DNA of 7,342 bases, taken from assembly GCA_030841765.1 (NCBI GenBank), contig JAUUSS010000108.1, positions 1 through 7,342 of the forward strand, given 5' to 3'. The notes beneath the pieces were generated by a model. That model was not told the DNA's origin, did no database searches, and was given only the letters and a program-made list of their open reading frames with translations. The position numbers and the translations under genes were made by a program. This DNA comes from Collinsella aerofaciens (lineage in GTDB: Bacteria; Actinomycetota; Coriobacteriia; Coriobacteriales; Coriobacteriaceae). Below are positions 1 to 5,489 of the stretch, piece after piece. Every line of letters begins with the position of its first letter. Positions within the stretch are counted from its first letter, which is position 1.

Positions 1-548
1 ACCACGTGGTTGTTGGTCAGGATGTGACCCTCGGTATCGAGCACAACGCCCGAGCCGACGCTGCCCGAGTTGTCCGACTCGTCGGCAGACTGCGAAAGCG
101 AGCCATTCTGGCTGCCGCTCGAAGTGGCGGTAATGGAAACCACGGAGGGCAGGGCCTTGGCAGAAACGGCCTCGGCCAGCGTGGTGTCCTCGGAATCAAT
201 CGTAATCTTTTGCGTCGATGAACCCGAAGCACCCGCCGTCACGGCATTCTTGCCACCGCCAATATTGAGCGTGCCGCTCATAATGAGCGCAATGACCAGC
301 AGGGCGCCGCAGGCACAGCCGGCGAGTGCTGTAATAAAGATCGGCAGCTTTTTGGTCTTGGTCTTGACCACCGTGTGCTTGTTCACGACCCGCTGGCCAC
401 CCAGCGGCTGGCCGGTCTGCGTGTCGTAGGCCTGCACGTAGGGAATGTTGCTGTCGGCAGGCGTCGACTCCACCTGCACGCGCGGCTGCTGCTGGGTCTC
501 GCCGGCGTTGCCCGCATCCTGGGGACGCTGGGAATCGTACTCGCTCAT
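1..548 (-). CDS. HtrA/DegP-like trypsin-fold serine protease, N-terminal part (runs off window)
   Basis: The reading frame opens at ATG 548 (minus) after a GAAAGGAT ribosome site about 8 bases upstream and is still open at base 1, giving 182 complete codons. Residues 1-67 are polar and Gln/Pro/Thr-rich with a Lys cluster (62-67). Residues 68-90 are a hydrophobic membrane anchor containing two Cys. Residues 91-160 are a Gly/Ser/Thr-rich linker. The protease domain then begins with GSGVVLDTEGHILTNNHVV, the HtrA/DegP signature that carries the catalytic His (residue 181). This predicts an N-in/C-out anchored extracytoplasmic quality-control protease. The Asp and Ser of the triad, and any PDZ domain, would lie beyond the window and cannot be checked. 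It is transcribed in the same direction as the nitrogen genes, but a probable terminator separates them. The family call is firm; the exact orthologue (DegP, DegQ or HtrA) is not. Confidence 0.9.
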   Translation of the reverse strand, partial: MSEYDSQRPQDAGNAGETQQQPRVQVESTPADSNIPYVQAYDTQTGQPLGGQRVVNKHTVVKTKTKKLPIFITALAGCACGALLVIALIMSGTLNIGGGKNAVTAGASGSSTQKITIDSEDTTLAEAVSAKALPSVVSITATSSGSQNGSLSQSADESDNSGSVGSGVVLDTEGHILTNNHV

Positions 549-577
549 AGCTGCGATCCTTTCGTCAAATAACCAAA

Positions 578-601
578 GGCCCGCCAAACATGTGGCGGGC
601 C
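578..601 (-). other. GC-rich hairpin in the protease leader
   Basis: A perfect 8-bp stem (GGCCCGCC / GGCGGGCC) encloses an 8-base loop, about 30 bases before the protease ATG on the minus strand. The downstream minus strand reads TTTGGTTATTTG, only loosely U-rich. It could be a second terminator for upstream transcription or a leader/attenuator structure of the protease mRNA. No convincing promoter was found between here and base 715. Confidence 0.45.
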
Positions 602-715
602 ATCATTGTTCACGTTGAGTTGTACCCCAATATGCGGGCGTAAGTGTATGAGAACGCAATCTTTTAGGAAGGCTTAAGTTCTGTTGCAGATTCGAGAGGA
701 ACCCGCACCTGCGTC

Positions 716-752
716 AAAACCACCACGAAGGTGCCTGTCCCCTTTGTAGTGG
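716..752 (-). terminator. Probable intrinsic terminator after the GlnR-like regulator
   Basis: On the minus strand, five bases after the regulator's stop codon, CCACTACAAAGG (752-741) pairs with CCTTCGTGGTGG (731-720) around a 9-base loop, with one G-U pair and one mismatch. TTTT (719-716) follows. Position and shape fit a rho-independent terminator closing the glnA-regulator transcript. The U-tract is short. The sequence GGGGACAGGCACCTT in this element also looks like a dispersed coriobacterial repeat (see findings). Confidence 0.6.
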
Positions 753-756
753 AAAT

Positions 757-1419
757 CTAGTCCTTAAACAGATAGCCCACGCCGCGGACGGTGGTGATGT
801 GTGCCGCGATCTGCGGGCCCACCTTGGAGCGGATGCGTCGAATGTGCACGTCGACGGTGCGCGTGCCGCCGCAGTACTCAAAGCCCCACACGCGGTGCAG
901 CAGCACCTCGCGGCTGTAGGCGCGGTTGGGATGCGTCGCCAAAAAGCTCAGCAGCGAGTACTCCATCAGCGTCAGGTCGATGGGCTCGTTATCGAGCGTC
1001 ACCTGGTAGGTAGCCAGGTTAATCTCGAGGTCATCGATATTGAGCACATCGTCGGCGGTGACGGTCTCCTCCTCGCCCATCAGGCGCTGCGCGCGAGCCT
1101 TGAGCTCGTTGGGCGTCGCCGTGGGGCACACAAAGTCGGCATGCGAATGATTCGGCAGGCGCAAGGTACCGAGCGCCTCGTCGTCGACGATCACCAGCAT
1201 GGGGACACCGCCGCGATCGTCAAGCCACTTGGCAATCTGATCGATGCGGTCGCTGCGGATGCCATCGGAATCGAGGATCAGCAGGTCAAAATCGTGCGCC
1301 GCAGTCGGCGAATCGGGGGTTGCCAGGCTCACCTCGACACCCAGGGTGGTCGTCAAGCTGCGGGCAAACTCGTGGAAGCGCGTCGTGCGCGCCATGAACA
1401 GGGCACTCTTTTCGGACAT
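757..1419 (-). CDS. GlnR-like OmpR-family transcriptional regulator with degenerate receiver domain
   Basis: A 220-residue DNA-binding regulator. ATG 1419 is chosen over an upstream in-frame start at 1503 because GGAGG lies 7 bases before it and the longer form would overlap the preceding gene. Residues 1-114 have receiver-like folding (FDLLILDSDG, with Asp50 at the beta-3 position). The acidic pair after beta-1 is absent (ALFMARTTRFH) and the beta-5 Lys is replaced in the FVCPTATP segment, so ordinary phospho-relay is unlikely. Residues 126-220 form a winged helix ending VWGFEYCGGTRTVDVHIRR and VRGVGYLFKD, very close to actinobacterial GlnR, the orphan regulator of nitrogen assimilation. No histidine kinase gene is adjacent. 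It lies 50 bp downstream of a glutamine synthetase gene with no terminator between, so the two are probably co-transcribed. The family is certain; GlnR function is inferred from similarity and context. Confidence 0.85.
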   Translation of the reverse strand: MSEKSALFMARTTRFHEFARSLTTTLGVEVSLATPDSPTAAHDFDLLILDSDGIRSDRIDQIAKWLDDRGGVPMLVIVDDEALGTLRLPNHSHADFVCPTATPNELKARAQRLMGEEETVTADDVLNIDDLEINLATYQVTLDNEPIDLTLMEYSLLSFLATHPNRAYSREVLLHRVWGFEYCGGTRTVDVHIRRIRSKVGPQIAAHITTVRGVGYLFKD

Positions 1420-1469
1420 ATCGGCCTCCAAAGAAATGAGCTCAATCGTACTGGAACAAGCCAGCGCGA

Positions 1470-2807
1470 TTAGGAGTTCGCCAGGTAGTGCTTGATCTCC
1501 CACTCGGTGATCGTAGACTCAAACTTATGCCACTCGTCGCGCTTCTTTTTGAGGAAGAAGCTGTGGATGTGCTCGCCGAGGGCATCCTTCATAAACTGCG
1601 AGTCCTCAAACACGTCGAGCGCCTCTTTGAGCGAGCGCGGCAGCGGCGCGTAGCCGGCCTCGACCATCTGACGGTCGGTAAGCTTGAGCGTCTCGGCCGT
1701 GGCCTCGGGCGGGAGCTCCAGCTTGCGCTCGATGCCGTCCAGACCAGCCGCCAGCGTGACGGCGTTGACCAGGTACGGATTGGCCATGGGATCGGGACTG
1801 CGCAGCTCGATGCGCGTGGACAGCTGCTTGCCGGGCTTGTAGACCGGGATGCGAACCATGCTCGCGCGGTTGCGCAGGCCCCACGTGGCGTACTGCGGCA
1901 CGGAGTCGCCACCCGTGGTGATGCGCTTGTACGAGTTGACCGTGGGGTTGGTGATGGCGCTGATCTCGCGGGCATGCGCCAGGATGCCGGCCATATAGTG
2001 CTTGGCAACGTCGGAGAGATGGTACTTCTCGTCGCCCTCGCCCCAAAAGACGTTGTTGCCGTCGTGGTCGAATAGCGACTGGCACAGGAACATAGCACTG
2101 CCGTCCTCGCCTGCCAACGGCTTGGGCATAAAGGAGGCGTGGCAACCGCTCTCGTAGGCCTGCTGCTTAATGATGAGTTTGGCCGTGGTGATGGCGTCGG
2201 ACATGCTCAGGGCCTCGGCGTGACGCAGGCTCATGCCGTGCTGCGAGCGGCCGGCGGCGTGGAAGGTGTACTCCACGGGCACGGACATCTTCTCGAGCGT
2301 GAGGACCGTATTGCGACGCAGGTCGCGGGCGGCATCGCTCACCGAAAGATCGAAGTAGCCCACGTTGTCGAGCGGCTCGGGGGTGTGTTCGTCGGGGAAG
2401 TAGTAATACTCCAGCTCAGCGCCCACGTTGAGCAGATAGCCAGCTTTCTCGGCCTTGCGGAACATGCGGCGCAGGGCATCGCGCGGGTCGCCGGCAAACG
2501 GCTTGCGATCGGGAGTGCACACGTCGCAGAACACGCGGGCGACGCCGTTGTGGCTCGGGCGCCACGGCAGAATCTGGAAGGTCGAAGCATCGGGAAACGC
2601 CAGCATGTCGGCTTCCTCGGGCGTGGCAAAGCCCTCGATGGCGGAGCCGTCAAAGCCAATACCCTCCTCAAAAGCGACCTCGAGGTCCTCGGGGCTAATG
2701 GCAAAGTTCTTGAGGCGGCCGAGAATGTCGACAAACCACAGACGCACAAAGCGGATGTCACGCTGCTCTACGGAGCGGAGTACGTAATCGATGTTCTGCT
2801 GGTTCAT
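1470..2807 (-). CDS. glnA: Type I glutamine synthetase family protein with altered active site
   Basis: A 445-residue protein, the usual length of the Bacillus-type (GSI-alpha) enzyme. ATG 2807 follows AAGGGGAG at 6 bases. The beta-grasp N-domain has FVDILGRLKN (25-34) and GFDGSAIEGF (51-60). The catalytic domain has ELEYYYF with Glu131 and Glu133, NSYKR (291-295), NRASMVRIP (313-321) and RIELRSPDPMANPY with Glu334. Canonical enzymes ligate two metals through six residues. Here the HHE..., QHE... and GMH... positions read H183-A184, H190-G191 and M239-F240, so two Glu and one His are lost. The glutamate-site NG is D235-G236. The raw codons (GCC, GGC, TTC) confirm this. No adenylylation-loop Tyr was seen. 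It normally makes glutamine from glutamate, ammonia and ATP. Here activity is uncertain: it may be a divergent enzyme, a relative with another substrate, or a regulatory pseudoenzyme. It is followed by a GlnR-like gene. Confidence 0.9.
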   Translation of the reverse strand: MNQQNIDYVLRSVEQRDIRFVRLWFVDILGRLKNFAISPEDLEVAFEEGIGFDGSAIEGFATPEEADMLAFPDASTFQILPWRPSHNGVARVFCDVCTPDRKPFAGDPRDALRRMFRKAEKAGYLLNVGAELEYYYFPDEHTPEPLDNVGYFDLSVSDAARDLRRNTVLTLEKMSVPVEYTFHAAGRSQHGMSLRHAEALSMSDAITTAKLIIKQQAYESGCHASFMPKPLAGEDGSAMFLCQSLFDHDGNNVFWGEGDEKYHLSDVAKHYMAGILAHAREISAITNPTVNSYKRITTGGDSVPQYATWGLRNRASMVRIPVYKPGKQLSTRIELRSPDPMANPYLVNAVTLAAGLDGIERKLELPPEATAETLKLTDRQMVEAGYAPLPRSLKEALDVFEDSQFMKDALGEHIHSFFLKKKRDEWHKFESTITEWEIKHYLANS

Positions 2808-2941
2808 GTCGCTCCCCTTTCTTTCGGGCGGGTTTCGACTGGTCTATATCGCAGATACTATCGCAGAAAAATGTTTCCGCAGGGTTAAAGCGTATCAAGC
2901 GCTCAAAAAACGTGTGCGAACAGGCAGTTGCGAACGAGCGG
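2808..2941 (-). promoter_or_regulatory. glnA promoter region (minus strand)
   Basis: This 134-bp gap between the lacI stop and the glnA start reads leftward. TGCGATAGTAT (2865-2855), resembling an extended -10, lies 48 bases before the ATG, and a near tandem copy TCTGCGATATAGA follows it. No good -35 hexamer is present at the expected distance, which fits an activator-dependent promoter. A run of six T (2910-2905) just after the lacI stop could help end lacI transcription, but only a weak stem precedes it. Two direct copies of TGCGAAC (2915-2921, 2929-2935) are of unknown meaning. Confidence 0.5.
2873..2888 (-). promoter_or_regulatory. Candidate GlnR-type operator upstream of glnA
   Basis: The minus strand reads TTAAC-CCTGCG-GAAAC. 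The published actinobacterial GlnR half-site pair is GTnAC-N6-GAAAC, so this matches 9 of the 10 informative positions allowing n, with exact 6-base spacing. If TATAGA (2849-2844) is the -10, the box is centred near -44, a normal activator position. The motif is short and could arise by chance; the case rests on a GlnR-like gene lying in the same cluster. Confidence 0.45.
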
Positions 2942-3964
2942 CTAGCGCGAGGTCGATGCGCGGTGTTCGATGTGGCCGGGGATCTCGATGCGTTTGGGTG
3001 CCAGCTTTGCGGCTTCGCCCACGGTGGTGGTAACAACGTCGATGCGCTCGGAGAGGCGCTCGACCACGCGCTCGGCAATGGTGAGGGTGTCCTGCGCGGC
3101 CGTGGTCACGCCGCCAAAGAGCACATGGTTCCAGGGGTAGTCGTCAAACGTCGCGATCTTGAGCCCCGCCGGCAGCGAGGGACCAAGCTGCGCCAGCGCC
3201 TCGGTCAGACGCAGGAAGACCAGACCGTTGACGGCAATGAGGCCGAGCTTTTTGCCTGCATAGCCGCGGATGGTCTCGTCCAAGCGGCCGACGCCCGAGG
3301 CGCCACCATCGGCCAGGGTGACGACCTCGCCCGCAAGGCCGCGTCGCGAAAGCTCGTCGGCAAAGGCCTCGGCACGCTCGCGACGCACGGGGCTGTCGTC
3401 GCTTGCCTCGGTGAGCAGGCACAGGCGCTCGCTGCCCGCAGCGGCCAAGGCGTCTACCAAGCCGGCGACCAGCTCACGGTTGTTAGATGTCACCAGATCG
3501 ACACCGCCGTCGGCAACATCGCGGTCGAGCAGCACAACGGGCAGGCGCCCCGCTGCCGCGACGATCGCCTCGTCATTGCCTCCGCAGGTGTTGACGACCA
3601 AGCCGTCCACGCCGGCATCGATAAGTCTGGTGAGCGACTCGGCCTCCTTGGCAGGGTCGTTGCCGCTGATGGCCGTCATAAGCGAGCAGCCGCGCGCGGC
3701 GGCACTGGCGGAAAGCCCCTCGAGCATGGCGCTCGAGAACGGGTTGGCGATGTCGGCCAGGATCACGCCGATGAGGTTGGTGCGCGAGCTGCGCAGGTTG
3801 CGTGCGGCGGCGCGGGGACGATAGCCCGTACGCTCGATGACCTCGGCGATGCGGGCGCGGGTCTCCTCGGTCATCTGACCGGGACGGTTGTTGAGGTAGC
3901 GCGAAACGGTGGCCGGGCTCACGCCCGCCTCGGCGGCAATGTCTTTGATTCTCATCTGCGCCAT
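2942..3964 (-). CDS. LacI-family transcriptional repressor, probable local regulator of the kdg genes
   Basis: A 340-residue LacI/GalR protein. ATG 3964 is preferred because GGGGTG lies about 6 bases upstream; the frame extends to 4012 without a better site, and a Met three codons in has no ribosome site. Residues 6-25 form the helix-turn-helix (IKDIAAEAGVSPATVSRYLN). Residues 50-60 form the hinge helix with the minor-groove Leu (ARNLRSS). From residue 64 comes the periplasmic-binding-protein-like ligand core (LIGVILADIANPFSSAMLEG, then VVNTCGGND and IATFDDYPWNHVLFGG). The gene is divergent from kdgK-kdgA across 235 bp containing two LacI-style palindromes. By family logic it binds them and is released by a pathway sugar acid such as KDG or KDPG. 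The effector cannot be read from the sequence. The usual Pro before the last effector-site strand (PPLTT) is GGVTT here. Confidence 0.92.
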   Translation of the reverse strand: MAQMRIKDIAAEAGVSPATVSRYLNNRPGQMTEETRARIAEVIERTGYRPRAAARNLRSSRTNLIGVILADIANPFSSAMLEGLSASAAARGCSLMTAISGNDPAKEAESLTRLIDAGVDGLVVNTCGGNDEAIVAAAGRLPVVLLDRDVADGGVDLVTSNNRELVAGLVDALAAAGSERLCLLTEASDDSPVRRERAEAFADELSRRGLAGEVVTLADGGASGVGRLDETIRGYAGKKLGLIAVNGLVFLRLTEALAQLGPSLPAGLKIATFDDYPWNHVLFGGVTTAAQDTLTIAERVVERLSERIDVVTTTVGEAAKLAPKRIEIPGHIEHRASTSR

Positions 3965-4029
3965 GGCGCACCCCGTTTCCCACGTGTCGGCAATCTTAGC
4001 CATTTTAGGCATTTTTTTAAAAATCTCGC

Positions 4030-4056
4030 TTGCAAAACGCTGTAGGTGAGTATACT
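4030..4056 (+). promoter_or_regulatory. Probable kdgK promoter
   Basis: TTGCAA (4030-4035) and TATACT (4051-4056) resemble sigma-70-type -35 and -10 boxes, with a short 15-base spacer. TATACT is part of the perfect 8-bp palindrome AGTATACT (4049-4056), so the same bases give a -10-like TATACT for leftward lacI transcription. No clear leftward -35 was found. The predicted plus-strand start, near 4063, falls just before the LacI-type operators. Confidence 0.5.
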
Positions 4057-4067
4057 ACAACTCGAAA

Positions 4068-4094
4068 CGAAACCGATTTCGTAAACCGATTTCG
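4068..4094. promoter_or_regulatory. Two tandem LacI-type operators
   Basis: CGAAACCGATTTCG (4068-4081) is an imperfect palindrome centred on CG, matching its reverse complement at 12 of 14 positions. GTAAACCGATTTCG (4081-4094) repeats it. The 12-mer AAACCGATTTCG occurs twice, 13 bp apart. Such CG-centred palindromes are typical LacI-family sites. They lie just downstream of the kdgK -10, a repressing position, and upstream of the divergent lacI gene, which suggests shared control and autoregulation. Confidence 0.6.
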
Positions 4095-4103
4095 GCAAGC
4101 GTT

Positions 4104-4151
4104 GGCACGGAGGTGCAAAGACGCACCCTACCGTCTTGGCACCTCCGTGCC
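4104..4151 (+). other. Long leader hairpin upstream of kdgK
   Basis: GGCACGGAGGTGC (4104-4116) pairs perfectly with GCACCTCCGTGCC (4139-4151). After one A/G mismatch, AAGACG (4118-4123) pairs with CGTCTT (4132-4137) around an 8-base loop, giving 19 bp in total. No U-tract follows on either strand, so it is not a simple terminator. It lies in the 5' leader, 33 bases before the kdgK ribosome site. It hides a GGAGGTG in one arm and an anti-Shine-Dalgarno ACCTCC in the other. Confidence 0.65.
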
Positions 4152-4199
4152 CACGCCATATCAAAGGTGTTCGCACCGTCAAGAAGGAGCTACGCGACC

Positions 4200-5234
4200 A
4201 TGGGTAAAACGGTTCTTACCTTCGGCGAGATCATGATGAGGCTCTCGCCCAAAGATCACCTGCGTATTGAGCAGGCCACCGAGTTCGACGTCCGCTACGG
4301 CGGCGCCGAGGCCAACACCGCGCTTTCCCTGGCCTACCAGGGCGACAAGGCCGCTTACGTTTCCGTCGTCCCGGCCAACCGCCTGGGCGAGTGCGCTCTG
4401 CGCTCGCTGAAGATCTACGACGTCGACACCACGCGCGTCGTGCGTCAGGGCGACCGTCTTGGCTCCTATGTATTTGAGGTCGGCGCCTCGCAGCGCGGCA
4501 ACGGTTGCGTCTACGACCGCAAGTACTCGGCCATTAACTTGGCCAAGCGCGACGTCTTTGACTGGGACGAGATCCTGGAGGGCATCGACGTCTTCTACTT
4601 CTCTGGCGTGACGCCCGCCGTCTCCGACGAGATGGCCGCTGCCTGCAAGGACGCTCTCACCGCTTGCCGCGCCAAGGGCATCACCACCGTGTGCGACGTT
4701 AACTACCGCGGCAAGATGTGGTCGCCCGAGAAGTCGCAGGCAACCATGAAGGAACTCCTGCCGCTCGTCGACATCTGCATCGCCAACGACGAGGACGCAC
4801 CTGCCGGCCTCGGCATGACCTGCGTCTCCGGCTCCCTTGCCCACGGCATCGAGGAGCGCGACACCTACGTCGAGATGGCCCGTCAGATCTGCGCCGAGTA
4901 CGGCTGCAAGAAGGTCGCATCGGTCGTCCGCAACATCTCCTGCGTCGAGCGCTCCATCTGGATGGGCATGCTCTATGACGCCGAGAGCGGCGAGCACTGG
5001 TTCTCTCCTGCTCACGACGTGCACGTGCTCGAGGGCGTTGCCGCCGGCGACGCTTTCAACGCCGGCCTCGTCCATGCCCTCATCAACGACTTCGACCCGC
5101 AGGACGCCGTCAACTACGCCATCGCGGCCTCGATTCTCAAGCTCACCATCAAGGGCGATTCCAACCTGGTGACCGCCGACGAGATCGCCGGCGTGGCAAA
5201 CGCTGCCGACGGTGGCACCCGCGTCGCCCGTTAA
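4200..5234 (+). CDS. kdgK: 2-keto-3-deoxygluconate kinase (PfkB family)
   Basis: A 344-residue PfkB/ribokinase-fold sugar kinase. ATG 4200 follows AAGGAG at 10 bases; longer readings from 4113 would start inside the leader hairpin. VRYGGAEANTALSLA (31-45) is the N-terminal PfkB signature with the sugar-binding Gly-Gly and Asn. DVNYRGKMW (166-174) matches the D-x-N-x-R motif of KDG kinases. GVAAGDAFNAG (279-289) is the C-terminal signature, with Asp284 as catalytic base and the preceding Gly/Ala forming the anion hole. The DTT or DRV usually before it is replaced by LEG. The enzyme phosphorylates KDG to KDPG in the cytosol, and the KDPG aldolase gene follows. Specificity is inferred mainly from that pairing; other 2-keto-sugar-acid kinases of the family would look similar. 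It lies divergent from a LacI gene, with operators over its promoter. Confidence 0.88.
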   Translation: MGKTVLTFGEIMMRLSPKDHLRIEQATEFDVRYGGAEANTALSLAYQGDKAAYVSVVPANRLGECALRSLKIYDVDTTRVVRQGDRLGSYVFEVGASQRGNGCVYDRKYSAINLAKRDVFDWDEILEGIDVFYFSGVTPAVSDEMAAACKDALTACRAKGITTVCDVNYRGKMWSPEKSQATMKELLPLVDICIANDEDAPAGLGMTCVSGSLAHGIEERDTYVEMARQICAEYGCKKVASVVRNISCVERSIWMGMLYDAESGEHWFSPAHDVHVLEGVAAGDAFNAGLVHALINDFDPQDAVNYAIAASILKLTIKGDSNLVTADEIAGVANAADGGTRVAR

Positions 5235-5249
5235 TTCGTTCCCCATTCC

Positions 5250-5289
5250 GCGGGCTGCAGTTTCCCATACCCATACCCCTGCAGCCCGC
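5250..5289 (+). repeat. Perfect 11-bp inverted repeat just after kdgK
   Basis: GCGGGCTGCAG (5250-5260) and CTGCAGCCCGC (5279-5289) form a stem around an 18-base loop containing two copies of CCATAC. It starts 15 bases after the kdgK stop. No T-run follows (TCCCCGATTCC), so it is more likely an mRNA-stabilising or pausing structure than an intrinsic terminator, although partial termination is possible. Confidence 0.6.
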
Positions 5290-5304
5290 TCCCCGATTCC
5301 TCCG

Positions 5305-5344
5305 GTCAGGCAAAACCACCAGTCCCATTCCGGTTTTGCCTGGC
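5305..5344. repeat. Inverted repeat I in the kdgK-kdgA gap
   Basis: CAGGCAAAACC (5307-5317) pairs with GGTTTTGCCTG (5332-5342). A G-U pair and a G-C pair extend it to 5305/5344. The loop carries ACCAGTCC, which recurs at 5413-5420. No U-tract follows. Its CCGGTTTTG is repeated in inverted repeat II, so alternative folds are possible. Confidence 0.6.
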
Positions 5345-5367
5345 ATTCCCTACACGACTGGTCGCGC

Positions 5368-5430
5368 AGCCGGTTTTGGAATTGCTTGTGACCCCAAGCA
5401 GTGCCTCCGATAACCAGTCCAAAACCGGCT
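5368..5430. repeat. Inverted repeat II in the kdgK-kdgA gap
   Basis: AGCCGGTTTTGGA (5368-5380) and TCCAAAACCGGCT (5418-5430) are perfectly complementary over 13 bp. The 37-base interior contains a second stem, TGCTTG (5383-5388) with CAAGCA (5395-5400). No terminator T-run follows. kdgA begins 59 bases later with an AAAGGA ribosome site (5479-5484). No convincing promoter is visible in this gap, so kdgK and kdgA probably share a transcript that carries these structures between the genes. Confidence 0.6.
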
Positions 5431-5489
5431 CATGACCAGCCCTTTTAGCAATTACGCGCACTCGCGCGCCGCACATCGAAAGGAACATC

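Noticed and set aside
1420..1503. Upstream start extending the GlnR-like regulator by 28 residues
   Set aside because: It would overlap the end of glnA, and GGAGG lies ideally before ATG 1419.
2905..2935. Intrinsic terminator of lacI
   Set aside because: There is a T6 run, but only a bulged 5-bp stem precedes it, with six bases between stem and T-run, so it was not listed as a feature.
4031..4044. TGCAAAACGCTGTA as a cre site
   Set aside because: The central CG is displaced by one base relative to the consensus and the second half-site is missing. The better match is at 4094-4107.
2912..4045. Long plus-strand frame opposite the lacI gene
   Set aside because: Antisense shadow produced by GC-rich codon structure. 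The minus-strand protein has clear LacI domains, and the plus frame has no ribosome site or recognisable motif.
4113..4199. GTG start at 4113 giving a 29-residue N-terminal extension of kdgK
   Set aside because: It would begin inside the leader hairpin, and the extension resembles no kinase N-terminus. ATG 4200 has AAGGAG at normal distance and MGKTVLTFGE matches the first strand of the fold.
4179..5246. Long minus-strand frame opposite kdgK
   Set aside because: Shadow of a well-supported PfkB kinase; Val/Asp/Gly-rich composition is typical of an antisense reading.
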